This document shows, piece after piece, positions 1-7,706 of a stretch of DNA of 64,000 nucleotides. The stretch is taken from assembly GCA_965248675.1 (NCBI GenBank), contig CBDFJZ010000008.1, positions 434,001 to 498,000 of the forward strand. The letters are read 5' to 3'. Under the pieces are notes generated by a model. It was not told the origin of the DNA, did no database searches, and saw only the letters and a list, made by a program, of their open reading frames with translations. Position 1 is the first letter of the stretch. Each line of letters opens with the position of its first letter. Source of the stretch: UBA6627 sp965248675 (GTDB taxonomy: Bacteria > Chloroflexota > Dehalococcoidia > UBA2979). The translations under genes and the position numbers were made by a program.

Positions 1-146
1 GCCCGCAGCACGCGCTCCAGGTTCTCGACCGTACCGTTCTCGGTCACGCTGTTGCCGACGAGGCCCCACGTCACCCCGTCTTCGCTCAGAAAGTCGTTCT
101 GTGGATCGGTGATCAGAATCGCGGTGTCCGTCTTCGAGATCTCCAT
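1..146 (-). CDS. Isochorismatase-family cysteine hydrolase, N-terminal part
   Basis: Partial gene running off the left edge; only the first 48 codons are present. The start is an ATG at 146 preceded by a strong AAGGAGG ribosome-binding site. The protein begins MEISKTDTAILITDPQNDFL; the D-x-Q-N-D-F-L segment is the usual N-terminal active-site strand of isochorismatase-like hydrolases, whose Asp is one of the catalytic residues. The catalytic Cys would lie outside the window. Family members hydrolyse amides or vinyl ethers such as isochorismate, nicotinamide or N-carbamoyl compounds; the substrate cannot be told from this fragment. It is divergent from pdxH. Confidence 0.75.
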   Translation of the reverse strand, partial: MEISKTDTAILITDPQNDFLSEDGVTWGLVGNSVTENGTVENLERVLR

Positions 147-273
147 GCCCGCCTCCTTGGCTCGCGCTCACCTGATTACTGATCGTGAGTCGGCAGCGGC
201 GACTGCGTTGTGACCGCTGCTACGCAGCTCAGCTCCGGCCGTACCCTCGGATGCCCGATCGGCAGAGGATGCG

Positions 274-854
274 ATGACCGATCCGATCGCCCGTTTCGAG
301 GACTGGTTCGCCGAGGCGGTGCGTCTCGAGCCCGGTGTTCCTGACGCCGCGGCGCTCGCCACCGTGGGCGCCAGCGGTCGCCCGTCGAACCGGGTGGTCC
401 TCGTGAAGGCGGTCAGCGCCGAGGGTTCGATTTCTTCACCAACTACGACTCGCGCAAAGGCGACGACCTCGCAGCCAATCCGGCCGCCGCGCTGACCTAC
501 CACTGGAAGTCCCTCGGTCGGTCGGTCCGCGTCGAAGGCGACGCGCAGCGGCTGCCGCCAGCGAACTCGGACGCCTACTGGTACAGCCGCCCGCGCGCGA
601 GCCGGATCAGCGCACGCATCTCGGACCAGTCGCGACCGGTCGACTCGCGCGATCACCTCGAAGCGCGTGTGCGCGAGGAAACCGACCGCATCGACGAGGC
701 GGAGGTCGAGCGGCCGGCGAACTGGGGCGGCTACCGCCTGGTGCCGGTGCGCATGGAGTTCTGGACGCACCGCGACGACCGGCTCCACGACCGCCTCGAG
801 TTCACGCGCCTCACCCCACACGACGACTGGCAATCGCGGCTGCTCCAGCCCTAA
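274..854 (+). pseudogene. pdxH: Pyridoxamine 5'-phosphate oxidase (PdxH), frameshifted
   Basis: PdxH oxidises pyridoxamine or pyridoxine 5'-phosphate to pyridoxal phosphate using FMN. The first frame (from ATG 274) gives the N-terminal region ending in GRPSNRVVLVK. The rest, with FFTNYDSRKGDDLAANP, the SRPRASRISARIS segment, NWGGYRLVP and the terminal HDRLEFTRL, lies in another frame and ends at 854. Adding one G to the short G run at 423-425 joins the two halves exactly where family members read GF-x-FFTNY, giving about 194 residues, slightly short of the usual 200-220. All family blocks are otherwise present. A one-base loss in a G run suggests a sequencing error or a very recent mutation. 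Confidence 0.85.
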
Positions 855-997
855 GGCGATCTGGGGGACCTGGGAGTACCACGTGCTCGCGGTGTCGGGC
901 GCCGGGAACCTCGCGCGGCCGATGACGGCGGCCGGCTCCTAGGCGCGGTCCCGCGCAGGGCCGGCGACAGAGGTCCGTCCGAGCAGGCCGGCCGCCC

Positions 998-1926
998 TCA
1001 CGACGGCCGCGTCGCGAGCAGCGCTTCCACCTCGGCGCGCGACGGCATCGCTTCCTGCGCGCCCGGTCGGGTGACGCAGAGCGCGCCGGTGGCGACGCCG
1101 ATCCGTGCCGCCTCGAGGAGATCGAGGCCCAACGCCAGGCCGGCAGCGAGCCCGCCGTTGAACGCGTCGCCGGCCCCAACCGTCGCCAGCGGCTTCACCT
1201 CGAAGGACGGGACGAGTTCGGAGATGCCGGCCGCCTCGACCCAGACGCCTTGCGCGGCGAGTGTGACGATCGCCGCACCGGCGCCGCGCTCGCGGAGCGC
1301 GCGGCGGCCTCGCTCGCCGAGTCAGCGTCGTGTACCGGGCGACCCGCCAAATCCGAGGCCTCGTGCTCGTTCGGCGTCACCACATCGGCAAGCGGCAGCA
1401 GGAACGTCGCCTCTTCGCGCGTCGGCGCGGGATCGAGGATGACGGTCGTACCGCGATCGCGTGCGGCGCGCATCGCAGCGGCCGTGGCTCCGAGCGGCGT
1501 TTCCTGCTGGACGAGCAGCACCGAGCCGGAGCCGAGGCTGCCCGCCACCTGGAGCGCGAGCGCCTCATCCACCTGCGTGTTCGCCCCGTAGACCGCATTG
1601 ACCGAGTTCTCGCCGGTACCGTCGATCAGGATCACGGCGACACCGCAATGCTGACCGGCTGCCGTTCCCAGGAACTGCGTGCCCACGCCCGCGGCTTCCA
1701 GGTAGGCGCGCATCTCCTCGGAGTAGCGGTCGTCACCGAGGATCCCGGCCATCTCGACCGGGACGCGGCCCTGGAGGATGCGCGCCACGGCGACCGCCTG
1801 GTTGGCGCCCTTGCCGCCGGGGGTGGTGTAGAAGCGGGTGCCTTCACGCGTCTCGCCGCGGCCGGCGATCACCGGCGCTTCGACGATGAAGTCCATGTTC
1901 ACGCCACCGAGTGCAACGACCGTCAT
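998..1926 (-). pseudogene. rbsK: Ribokinase / PfkB-family sugar kinase, frameshifted
   Basis: The start is ATG 1926. The first 200 residues carry the PfkB N-terminal signature (GGVNMD, then TPGGKGANQAVAVARI) and the substrate-lid region; the C-terminal part with the anion hole and catalytic Asp (TVGAGDAFNGGLAAG) is read in a second frame ending at 998. The switch lies near 1302-1305: restoring one C (minus-strand sense) gives a continuous protein through AARALRERGAGAAIVTLAA. Ribokinases phosphorylate D-ribose to ribose-5-phosphate; nothing nearby (no transporter or RbsD) confirms ribose as substrate. The full length of about 309 residues fits the family. Likely an indel artefact, otherwise a dead gene. 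Confidence 0.8.
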
Positions 1927-1964
1927 TGCGCGACTGTAGTGGGCCGCGCCGCGATCGCTCTAGC

Positions 1965-2294
1965 TCAGGCGCCGCGCGCGAACTTCACCGCTTCGTCGAT
2001 CAGCGGAGACCAGGATCGCTCGTCGGTGGTTGGCACCGAGGCCCGCTCACGGAACACGCGTCCGTTCGGCGCGAAGCTCTCGACGGTGCCCGCCTGGACG
2101 AGCTCCGTCACGCGATCAGCGGACAGCTTCACGATCAGCTCGCCCGTCTTCGTGTGGATCATCGCCGTGAACTCGTCATCCACGTGTAGGCAGCGGGAGC
2201 CCATCATCGTGCCTTCGGCGACGTCATCCGCCTCGACGTGTGCCCCGGCGATCGCCCAGAACTGGTCCTCGGCGTCAGCGACTGGCAACGGCAT
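1965..2294 (-). CDS. TfoX/Sxy N-terminal-like small protein
   Basis: A 109-residue cytoplasmic protein. ATG 2294 is chosen because it has a GGAGGG ribosome-binding site about 4 nt upstream; a longer in-frame version from 2342 would extend far into the neighbour. The core pattern (TMMGSRCLHVDDEFTAMI, GELIVKLSADRVTELV, then a final FAPNGRVFRERASVP) is like the TfoX N-terminal domain (PF04993), where a Gly-rich beta hairpin precedes V-V-K-L-P and a K-E-W-V strand. Despite the TfoX name these stand-alone proteins have no established function. The gene overlaps the end of the DUF2461 gene by 20 nt, so the two are probably translationally coupled. Confidence 0.55.
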   Translation of the reverse strand: MPLPVADAEDQFWAIAGAHVEADDVAEGTMMGSRCLHVDDEFTAMIHTKTGELIVKLSADRVTELVQAGTVESFAPNGRVFRERASVPTTDERSWSPLIDEAVKFARGA

Positions 2295-2985
2295 GCGCAC
2301 CCTCCGCGACGTGGTGGAGCAGCCAGTGGTGGAGTCGCTCAAAGCGCATCAGACGCTCGGCGCACCAGTCGACGAATCGCTCGTCCTCGAATTCGGGGGG
2401 CACCGGCTCCTGCCAGCGCGCCTGGATCATCTTGTGGCGCAGCAGCGTGCCGCGAGCATGCTCGGCGTCGTACGGCGCGGGCACGCGCTTCAGCGCTTCG
2501 CCGGCGACCTCCGCCTCGGGCAGCACACGCAACGGCGCGAGCGCCGCCTCGAGGTCGGCGCCCGCCCGATCGTCGGCCACGGCCCCGCGCCAGCGTGCGA
2601 GGCCGTCCTTGTCGAACACGACCCCGCCGCCGAACCCGATGCCGTCGGGATGGATCCGCACCCGGACGGTAGGGGCGAGCTTCTTCGGCGCTCCGTCCCA
2701 GAAGCTCACCATCAGGTAGTCGCGGTACGGAGGCTTGTCCGGCGCGAACCGCAGATCCTCGTTCAGCGGCGAGATCGATCCGTTGACCTTCGGCTGTGCC
2801 TCGATGCTCGGCGAGAGGTCGCGGCGAAGCCGGGCGCCGAGGTCCTCGACCAGCGCCCGCGCCGGGTCGATCAGCTTCGCCGTCAGCTCGGGCTTGTTCT
2901 CGGCGTACCAGTCGGGCTTGCCGAGCGGCAGCGCACCGAGAAGCCCCAGCGCGTCCTGCGAGAAACCGTCGAAGTTGGACATCAT
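2275..2985 (-). CDS. DUF2461 family protein
   Basis: A 236-residue cytoplasmic protein starting at ATG 2985 (a second ATG follows at 2982) behind a GAGGGG ribosome-binding site. It starts FDGFSQDALGLLGAL and contains the family pattern of an early NKPELTAK helix, RFAPDKPPYRDYLMVSFWDG and a later IHPDGIGFGGGVV, as in DUF2461 proteins (for example YjqA-like). Function in this family is unknown; no catalytic residues are established. It overlaps the downstream TfoX-like gene by 20 nt. Confidence 0.75.
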   Translation of the reverse strand: MMSNFDGFSQDALGLLGALPLGKPDWYAENKPELTAKLIDPARALVEDLGARLRRDLSPSIEAQPKVNGSISPLNEDLRFAPDKPPYRDYLMVSFWDGAPKKLAPTVRVRIHPDGIGFGGGVVFDKDGLARWRGAVADDRAGADLEAALAPLRVLPEAEVAGEALKRVPAPYDAEHARGTLLRHKMIQARWQEPVPPEFEDERFVDWCAERLMRFERLHHWLLHHVAEGAHAVASR

Positions 2986-3061
2986 TCGTCGTCCCCTCGT
3001 TGGCGCTCGAACGCGCCTCCTCGGTGCCGCCGGCCGTTAATGCCTGTTCGGAGCTCAGACT

Positions 3062-3565
3062 CTAGAACGGGTAGCCAGTCGCCCCCTGCACGCCCTTCAG
3101 CGCGGAGATCTCGCCGGTGTGGGCCAGCGTGTTGCCCAGCAGCGCGTTCGTCAGCGCGTCGGCGACGGTCATCGTGCCGTTCGGGCTTTGCACCTCGCGG
3201 TCAAGCTCCTCCTCGGTCAGCGCTTCCGCGAACGCGGCGACGCTCTCGTAGACCGCCTCCTTGTAGGGCTGGAGGGCCGCCAGGTCGGCCGTGAACGCCT
3301 TCGCCTGCTCCTGCGTGTGCCGAGCGACGTTCGGGATCCCGAGCTTCTGCTCCCAGCCGCCGCTCTCCCACACGGAGGGCTGGCCCTGGATCATCGAGTT
3401 GACGATCATGTCCTCGGACTGGATGACGTGCGCCACGATCTCGGAGATCGGGTGCGCCGTGCCCTCTGGCACGTAGGCTGCCTGCTCAGGCGTCAGGTCC
3501 GCGCAGGTGCCATCGAACCAGCCGTGAGCGTGGTTTGATCGCGACGCGAACCGTCTCTGTGCCAT
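3062..3565 (-). CDS. DinB-like four-helix-bundle protein
   Basis: A 167-residue protein from ATG 3565, with an AGGAG about 10 nt upstream. The pattern fits the DinB/YfiT metal-binding superfamily: an early T-P-E-Q-A-A-Y segment, HPISEIVAHVIQSEDMIVN with the first histidine of the metal site, and a C-terminal helix NTLAHTGEISALKG supplying another His. Members include DNA-damage-induced DinB, bacillithiol or mycothiol transferases and uncharacterised proteins, so the exact activity stays open. It stands alone, divergent from the LLM oxidoreductase. Confidence 0.7.
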   Translation of the reverse strand: MAQRRFASRSNHAHGWFDGTCADLTPEQAAYVPEGTAHPISEIVAHVIQSEDMIVNSMIQGQPSVWESGGWEQKLGIPNVARHTQEQAKAFTADLAALQPYKEAVYESVAAFAEALTEEELDREVQSPNGTMTVADALTNALLGNTLAHTGEISALKGVQGATGYPF

Positions 3566-3876
3566 TCATCGTGAGCTCCTGTCACTCTCAAGTCGTTTTG
3601 TAAGCGTTGACTAACATACTCGTTCCGTCAGCGCCGTACAGCTTGAAGACGAGCGAGCGACCGACTGATCGACAGCCGATCGAACGCGGTCACGAGGATC
3701 GCGAGCAGTCCCCAGCCCAACCCGGCGAGGCGCAGGCGCTGACGCGGGAATCGGTGATCGGTCGCTTCAGGCACACGCGGGTCCGTCCGGTGCGGCGGCA
3801 AGTACGAACACTTTCCGCGAGCCGGAGCCCCGTGCAAACCGACGAGCGATCCGCGCTGTCGTGGCATCATGCGCAG
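3566..3876. other. Intergenic region between DinB and LLM genes
   Basis: About 310 bp between divergent genes without a convincing coding frame. It is less GC-rich near 3590-3625 and contains the palindrome-like GTTGACTAAC at 3606-3615, a plausible operator or promoter element for the DinB-like gene. Short frames here have no recognisable product and are regarded as spurious. Confidence 0.4.
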
Positions 3877-4809
3877 ATGCCAGCGCTACCACACGGATTT
3901 ACCGCCGGCTTCGGCGTCCCCCAGGTCTTCCCCGACGGCCCCGTCGACGTGACCGAAATCGTGGAGGTTGCCCGGGCCGCCGAGGCCGCCGGCTTCGCCG
4001 ACCTCTGGACGCAGGAGCAGCTAATCGGCACCGCGCGCAGCGTCGAGCCGCTGACGCTGCTCGCCTACCTCGCCGCGGCGACCGATCGAATCCGCCTCGG
4101 CGTTTCAGTGCTCGTGCTGCCGGTGCACGGCCCGCTCCACCTCGCCAAGCGACTCGCCTCGCTCGACGTGCTCAGCGGTGGCCGCCTGATCGCCGGCGTC
4201 GGGATCGGCGGCGACTGGGACCAGGGCGCGTTCGGCATTCCCGAGGGCCGCCGGGTCGGGCGGTTCATGAACGTGCTGAACGCGGTCGAGGCACTGTGGA
4301 GCGACGGCCGCGCCCACCTCGAGGGTGACTTCTTCTCGCTGAGCGGCACGCCGATGGAGCCGAAGCCGCTGCAGACGCCGCGCCCGCCGATCTGGTTCGG
4401 CGCTCGCGTCGACGCGGCCGTGCGTCGCGCGGCACGTCACGGCGACGGCTGGATGGGGCCCGGCTCGGCGAGCATCGAGACCTTCGAGGAGCTGGTCCCG
4501 TTGCTCCGCGACGAGCTCGAGCGCGCCGGCAAGGATCCCGCCGGGTTCCCGATCTCGAAGCGGGTCTACCTCGCGATCGACGACGACGAGGCCCGCGCCC
4601 GCTCGAGGCTGCGCGACTGGTTCGCTCACAACTACGGCAACGCGGACATGGCGGAGCAGGTGGCGATCTGGGGCCCGCGGGATCGCGTGACGGCATACCT
4701 CGATCGGTTGATCGAGGCAGGAGCCAGCCACCTGCTGCTCAACCCGGTGTTCGACTACCGCGAGCACCTCGAAGCACTGGAGCTGTACGCGAACGCCCCC
4801 ACCCCGTAG
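3877..4809 (+). CDS. LLM-class (luciferase-like) flavin/F420-dependent oxidoreductase
   Basis: A 310-residue TIM-barrel oxidoreductase. ATG 3877 is chosen because homology begins there (GFTAGFGVPQVFP); the in-frame sequence upstream is not protein-like. Family features are an early EVARAAEAAGFADLWTQEQ helix, TDRIRLGVSVLVLPVH followed by HLAKRLASLDVLSGGRLIAGVGIGG (the classic LLM signature), a PPIWFGA strand, and a C-terminal DRLIEAGASHLLLNP. Such proteins use reduced FMN or F420; the many F420 users in Chloroflexota and Actinobacteria make F420 plausible but unproven. The substrate is unknown. Confidence 0.82.
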   Translation: MPALPHGFTAGFGVPQVFPDGPVDVTEIVEVARAAEAAGFADLWTQEQLIGTARSVEPLTLLAYLAAATDRIRLGVSVLVLPVHGPLHLAKRLASLDVLSGGRLIAGVGIGGDWDQGAFGIPEGRRVGRFMNVLNAVEALWSDGRAHLEGDFFSLSGTPMEPKPLQTPRPPIWFGARVDAAVRRAARHGDGWMGPGSASIETFEELVPLLRDELERAGKDPAGFPISKRVYLAIDDDEARARSRLRDWFAHNYGNADMAEQVAIWGPRDRVTAYLDRLIEAGASHLLLNPVFDYREHLEALELYANAPTP

Positions 4810-4863
4810 GGGCGTGGGACGTCCAGGCCCCGTGGCGATATGACGCGGTCAGACCCGCCGCGG

Positions 4864-5178
4864 CTAGACGCCCTCCGGCAGCAGGTTCCAGTTCCCCACC
4901 AGATCGAGCGGCGCCGGGCGCGGCGGCACCTCGCAGCGGTCCGCGATGTTCTCCTGGAATGCTTTGAACGCCTCGATGCTGCCGAGGCCGGCGTCGGACG
5001 CGTCGTCGGCCCAGAGCGCGAGGTGGGCGAAGGTCTGGCCGTCGTCGAGCTTGAACGTCGTGTAGTGGATCGCCGGATCGGCGCGCTCCGCCAGCTCGCG
5101 ATAGACCGCGCGCACCTTCTCCTCGTTCTCGGCGACGCGGTCGGCCTTCACCTTGTACTGAACCAGCACACCGTTCAT
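4864..5178 (-). CDS. ABM / ferredoxin-like-fold small monooxygenase-type protein
   Basis: A 104-residue protein. ATG 5178 has a GAAGGGG ribosome-binding site about 5 nt upstream, so it is preferred to an in-frame codon at 5199. MNGVLVQYKVKADRVAENEEKVRAVYREL followed by a central FAHLALWADD and a SIEAFKAFQENIADRCE helix is the layout of antibiotic-biosynthesis-monooxygenase (ABM) like dimeric alpha-beta barrels. Whether it is an enzyme (quinol oxygenase, haem degradation) or a binding protein is not clear; no haem ligand can be assigned. The upstream palindrome at 5203-5213 may be its operator. Confidence 0.55.
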   Translation of the reverse strand: MNGVLVQYKVKADRVAENEEKVRAVYRELAERADPAIHYTTFKLDDGQTFAHLALWADDASDAGLGSIEAFKAFQENIADRCEVPPRPAPLDLVGNWNLLPEGV

Positions 5179-5202
5179 GCGATCCCCTTCAGATACCAAC
5201 CA

Positions 5203-5230
5203 GTTACGGTAACTATCAAGTTACGATACG
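5203..5230 (-). promoter_or_regulatory. Candidate repressor operator upstream of the ABM gene
   Basis: A perfect 11-bp palindrome GTTACGGTAAC lies at 5203-5213, 25 bp upstream of the ABM start, followed by a degenerate second copy GTTACGATACG at 5220-5230. Two GTTAC-type half-site pairs 17 bp apart, in a local AT-rich patch, look like an operator for a winged-helix repressor of HxlR or MarR type (inference). A TTGACT box lies just upstream in minus-strand sense. Confidence 0.45.
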
Positions 5231-5284
5231 AGTCAAGCGGTCCGCCCGCCACACCCCGCCGGATCACGGTGCGAGACTGGTCGC

Positions 5285-5809
5285 ATGCCTCGGAACCGAC
5301 GGTCAGGCACGATCCGCGGCTCGTTCCGGCTGTCCGTACTGGTCGCCATCGCCGTGCTGGCCTGCACGAGTGATCCGGAGGCCCCCACACCCACGCCAGG
5401 TCGAGAGCCGACGGCGACCGCCGATCCGTCCGAGGTCGTCTTGCGCTGGAGCCGCGAGGGCGGAATCGCGGGGTTCTGCGACGGGCTGCTGTTGACGGCC
5501 GGCCACCGCGCGACGCTGGGCGACTGCGCAGACCCACCGATGACCGATCCCACCTCTGACCTCGCATCGGACGCGGCGATCCGCGAGTTCGGCGCCTGGC
5601 GCCGCGAGTTCGATTCGTTCGAGGTGGAGTGGTCCGACGGGCCGGATATGGCCGACGGACTGACGGTCAGGCTGTCGTTCATCGGTCGCGGCACGCGGGT
5701 CGCGGACGAAGACACGCAGCGCGAGATCGCTGACTTCGCGGCCCGTCTGTTCGCCGAGATCGCGGCCGAGCAGCCGCGTGCGGGCGAGCCCGCGAAGCCC
5801 GTTAGCTGA
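5285..5809 (+). CDS. Small secreted lipoprotein, unknown function
   Basis: A 174-residue protein with a basic N terminus (MPRNRRSGTIRG), a hydrophobic stretch SVLVAIAVLA and a lipobox-type cysteine (VLAC) at residue 27, so probably lipid-anchored on the outer face of the membrane. After the Cys comes a Pro/Thr linker, then an acidic domain with two more Cys (FCDG, GDCAD) that may form a disulfide. The mature domain is not recognised. Its end overlaps the convergent histidine kinase gene by 8 bp. Confidence 0.6.
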   Translation: MPRNRRSGTIRGSFRLSVLVAIAVLACTSDPEAPTPTPGREPTATADPSEVVLRWSREGGIAGFCDGLLLTAGHRATLGDCADPPMTDPTSDLASDAAIREFGAWRREFDSFEVEWSDGPDMADGLTVRLSFIGRGTRVADEDTQREIADFAARLFAEIAAEQPRAGEPAKPVS

Positions 5810-6993
5810 GATCCTCGACCTCTCGGGGCCAGGTCACGCTGACCTCCAGGCCGCCCTCGGCGCGGGCGATCGCCTGCACGATCGCCAGTCCGAGACCGGT
5901 CCCACCGGTTTCTCGCGAGCGGGACCGCTCGCCTCGTGCGAACCGGGCGAACAGCCGATCGAGACCTGGTTCTTCGATCGGCGCACCATCGTTCGCGACC
6001 GTCAGCCGGACGCCATCGGTGCTCGACAGCTCGATGTCGACGTTGCCGCGCTCGCGGTTGTAGTGCACCGCGTTCTCCACCAGGTTGGCGACGAGGCGCC
6101 CGAGGAGGACGCGATCACCGGTCACCTCGGCGTCATCGCCGCGGATCTCGACGCGGAGCTCACGGACGGCGGTATCGGACGCGATCTCCTCGAGCGCTTC
6201 GTCGATGAGCGCTCGCAGCGCCACGCGCTCTTCGCGCTCGGGACCGGCGTCCGCACGGGCGAGGATCAACAAGCGGTCGATCAACTCCTCGGAACGGGTC
6301 ACGGCCCTTCGCAGCACGGCAACGCTCTCCGTACGTTCGGCCTCGGTGGCGTCGGGATCGGCGACGTCAAGTTCGGTGCGCATGATCGTTAGCGGCGTCC
6401 GCAGCTCGTGCGCCGCGTTCGAGACGAACTCGCGCTGCGCATCGAAGGCCTGTTGGAGGCGGTCGAGCATCACGTTGAACTGGCCGGCGAGCTCTTGCAG
6501 CTCATCGTTCGGCCCGTCGAGCTCGATGCGTCGATCCAATCGTTGATCGGAGATCTCGCGCATCGTCTCCGAGATCCCGTGCACCGGCCGCAACATCCGG
6601 CCGGCCACGAACCAGCCCAACCCAACCGGGGCGACGGACATTAACCCGAGGGCGACGCTCGACTGCACCAGCAGCTCGCGGAGGGTCTCGTTGCGCACCT
6701 CGAGCGCGATCCCGTCGAACACCTCGCCGAAGCCGAAGCCTCGCCCGCGCTCGCCTCGGAAATCGGGCGGCGGTTGGAACAGCTCGCGCTCCGGGTTCAG
6801 CACCGCGACTGGCAGGCCGAGGCGTTCCACCGCCACCACCCGGACGTCCTCACGATTGGTCGGGAAGTTCCGCTGCACCAGGAAGTAGTTGATCGCCAGC
6901 AGCATGAACCCGGCGACCAGGAACAGCCCCCCCGTACCACAACGTGAGCCGCAGCCGGATGCTCCAGCGGGGCCGGCCGAACCTCGGCGTCAC
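5802..6993 (-). pseudogene. Sensor histidine kinase, one frameshift near the N terminus
   Basis: A membrane histidine kinase, partner of the response regulator upstream. The natural start is probably GTG 6993, overlapping the regulator's stop codon (GTGA); it gives VTPRFGRPRWSIRLRL and the first membrane segment. A run of seven C (plus strand) at 6927-6933 breaks the frame; removing one restores it into FMLLAINYFLVQ. The rest is intact: an extracytoplasmic loop, a second membrane segment, HAMP (RMLRPVHGISETMREISD), the H box with the phospho-accepting His in AAHELRTPL, the N box NLVENAVHYN and the G boxes DRLFARFARG and GGTGLGLAIV. The overall design is like small efflux or envelope-stress kinases. 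Confidence 0.85.
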
Positions 6994-7573
6994 AGTCGGT
7001 AACCGGCGCCGACGATCGTTTCGATCACCGGCGGATCGCCGAGGCGACGGCGCAGCGTCACCCATCCGCACCGAGTTCGTGAACGGGTTCGCCTGTTCGT
7101 CCCACGCACGCTCGAGCAGCTGCTCCTGGCTGACAACCGCGCCGTCGGCCTCGAGCAGCACGCGCAGCACCGCGAACTCCTTGCGCGTGAGCTGCAGCGG
7201 CTGACCGTCTCGGGTCACCTGCATGGTCGCTGGCTCGCACGCGGGCTTTCAGCTCCTCGAAGTCGAACGGCTTGCCGAGGTAGTCATCGGCGCCGAGGTC
7301 CAAGCCGGCGACGCGATCCGGGATCGACGCGGCGGCGGTCAGCATCAGAATCCGCGCCTGCTCACCCGACGCCCGAAGTTCCGCACAGACGTCGTCACCG
7401 TGGACACGCGGCAGATCGCGGTCGAGCAGGATCACGTCGTAATCGTTGACCGTGGCCTTATCGATGGCCGACGCGCCGTCGGCCGCCAGGTCGACCGCGA
7501 AACCCTCGCGGCGAAGCCCGCGCACGACCGCGTTCGCGAGATCAATCTCATCCTCGACGACCAGGATGCGCAT
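6990..7573 (-). pseudogene. OmpR/PhoB-family response regulator, broken in two places
   Basis: The receiver domain from ATG 7573 is complete (ILVVEDEIDLANAVV, phospho-acceptor Asp in VILLDRDLPR, switch Thr in LMLTAAA, Lys in YLGKPFDF). After LKARVRA the frame is lost near 7225-7240 and resumes as VTRDGQPLQLTRKEFAVLRVLL of the winged-helix domain. About 25 linker residues usual in the family are missing, so a deletion of several tens of bases is likely, not just one base. A second shift near 7060-7066 separates PFTNSVRM from the final TLRRRLGDPPVIETIVGAG, which ends at 6990. The stop overlaps the kinase start. As assembled the protein could not bind DNA. Confidence 0.85.
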
Positions 7574-7618
7574 CGTCAGTCACCTCTGCGAACGAGCGTA
7601 GTCGAGGGCGTGTCAGCC

Positions 7619-7675
7619 GCGCATAAGCGCGCCCACCCGCCGCTTACGCCGGCCTTATGCGCTCGCGCCTAGCCT
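7619..7675 (+). promoter_or_regulatory. Response-regulator box and promoter of the efflux operon
   Basis: Between the divergent regulator and efflux genes lie three copies of one half-site: CTTATGCGC at 7654-7662, the direct repeat CTTACGCC at 7643-7650 exactly 11 bp upstream, and the inverse GCGCATAAG at 7619-7627. Two direct repeats with 11-bp period, ending 7 bp before a TAGCCT -10 box (7670-7675), are the arrangement used by PhoB/OmpR-family activators in place of a -35 element. The inverted copy faces the regulator gene and suggests autoregulation. The pattern is visible; the assignment to this regulator is inference. Confidence 0.6.
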
Positions 7676-7706
7676 CGCCCGCAACCACCTGAAGCAGAGG
7701 GACCCC

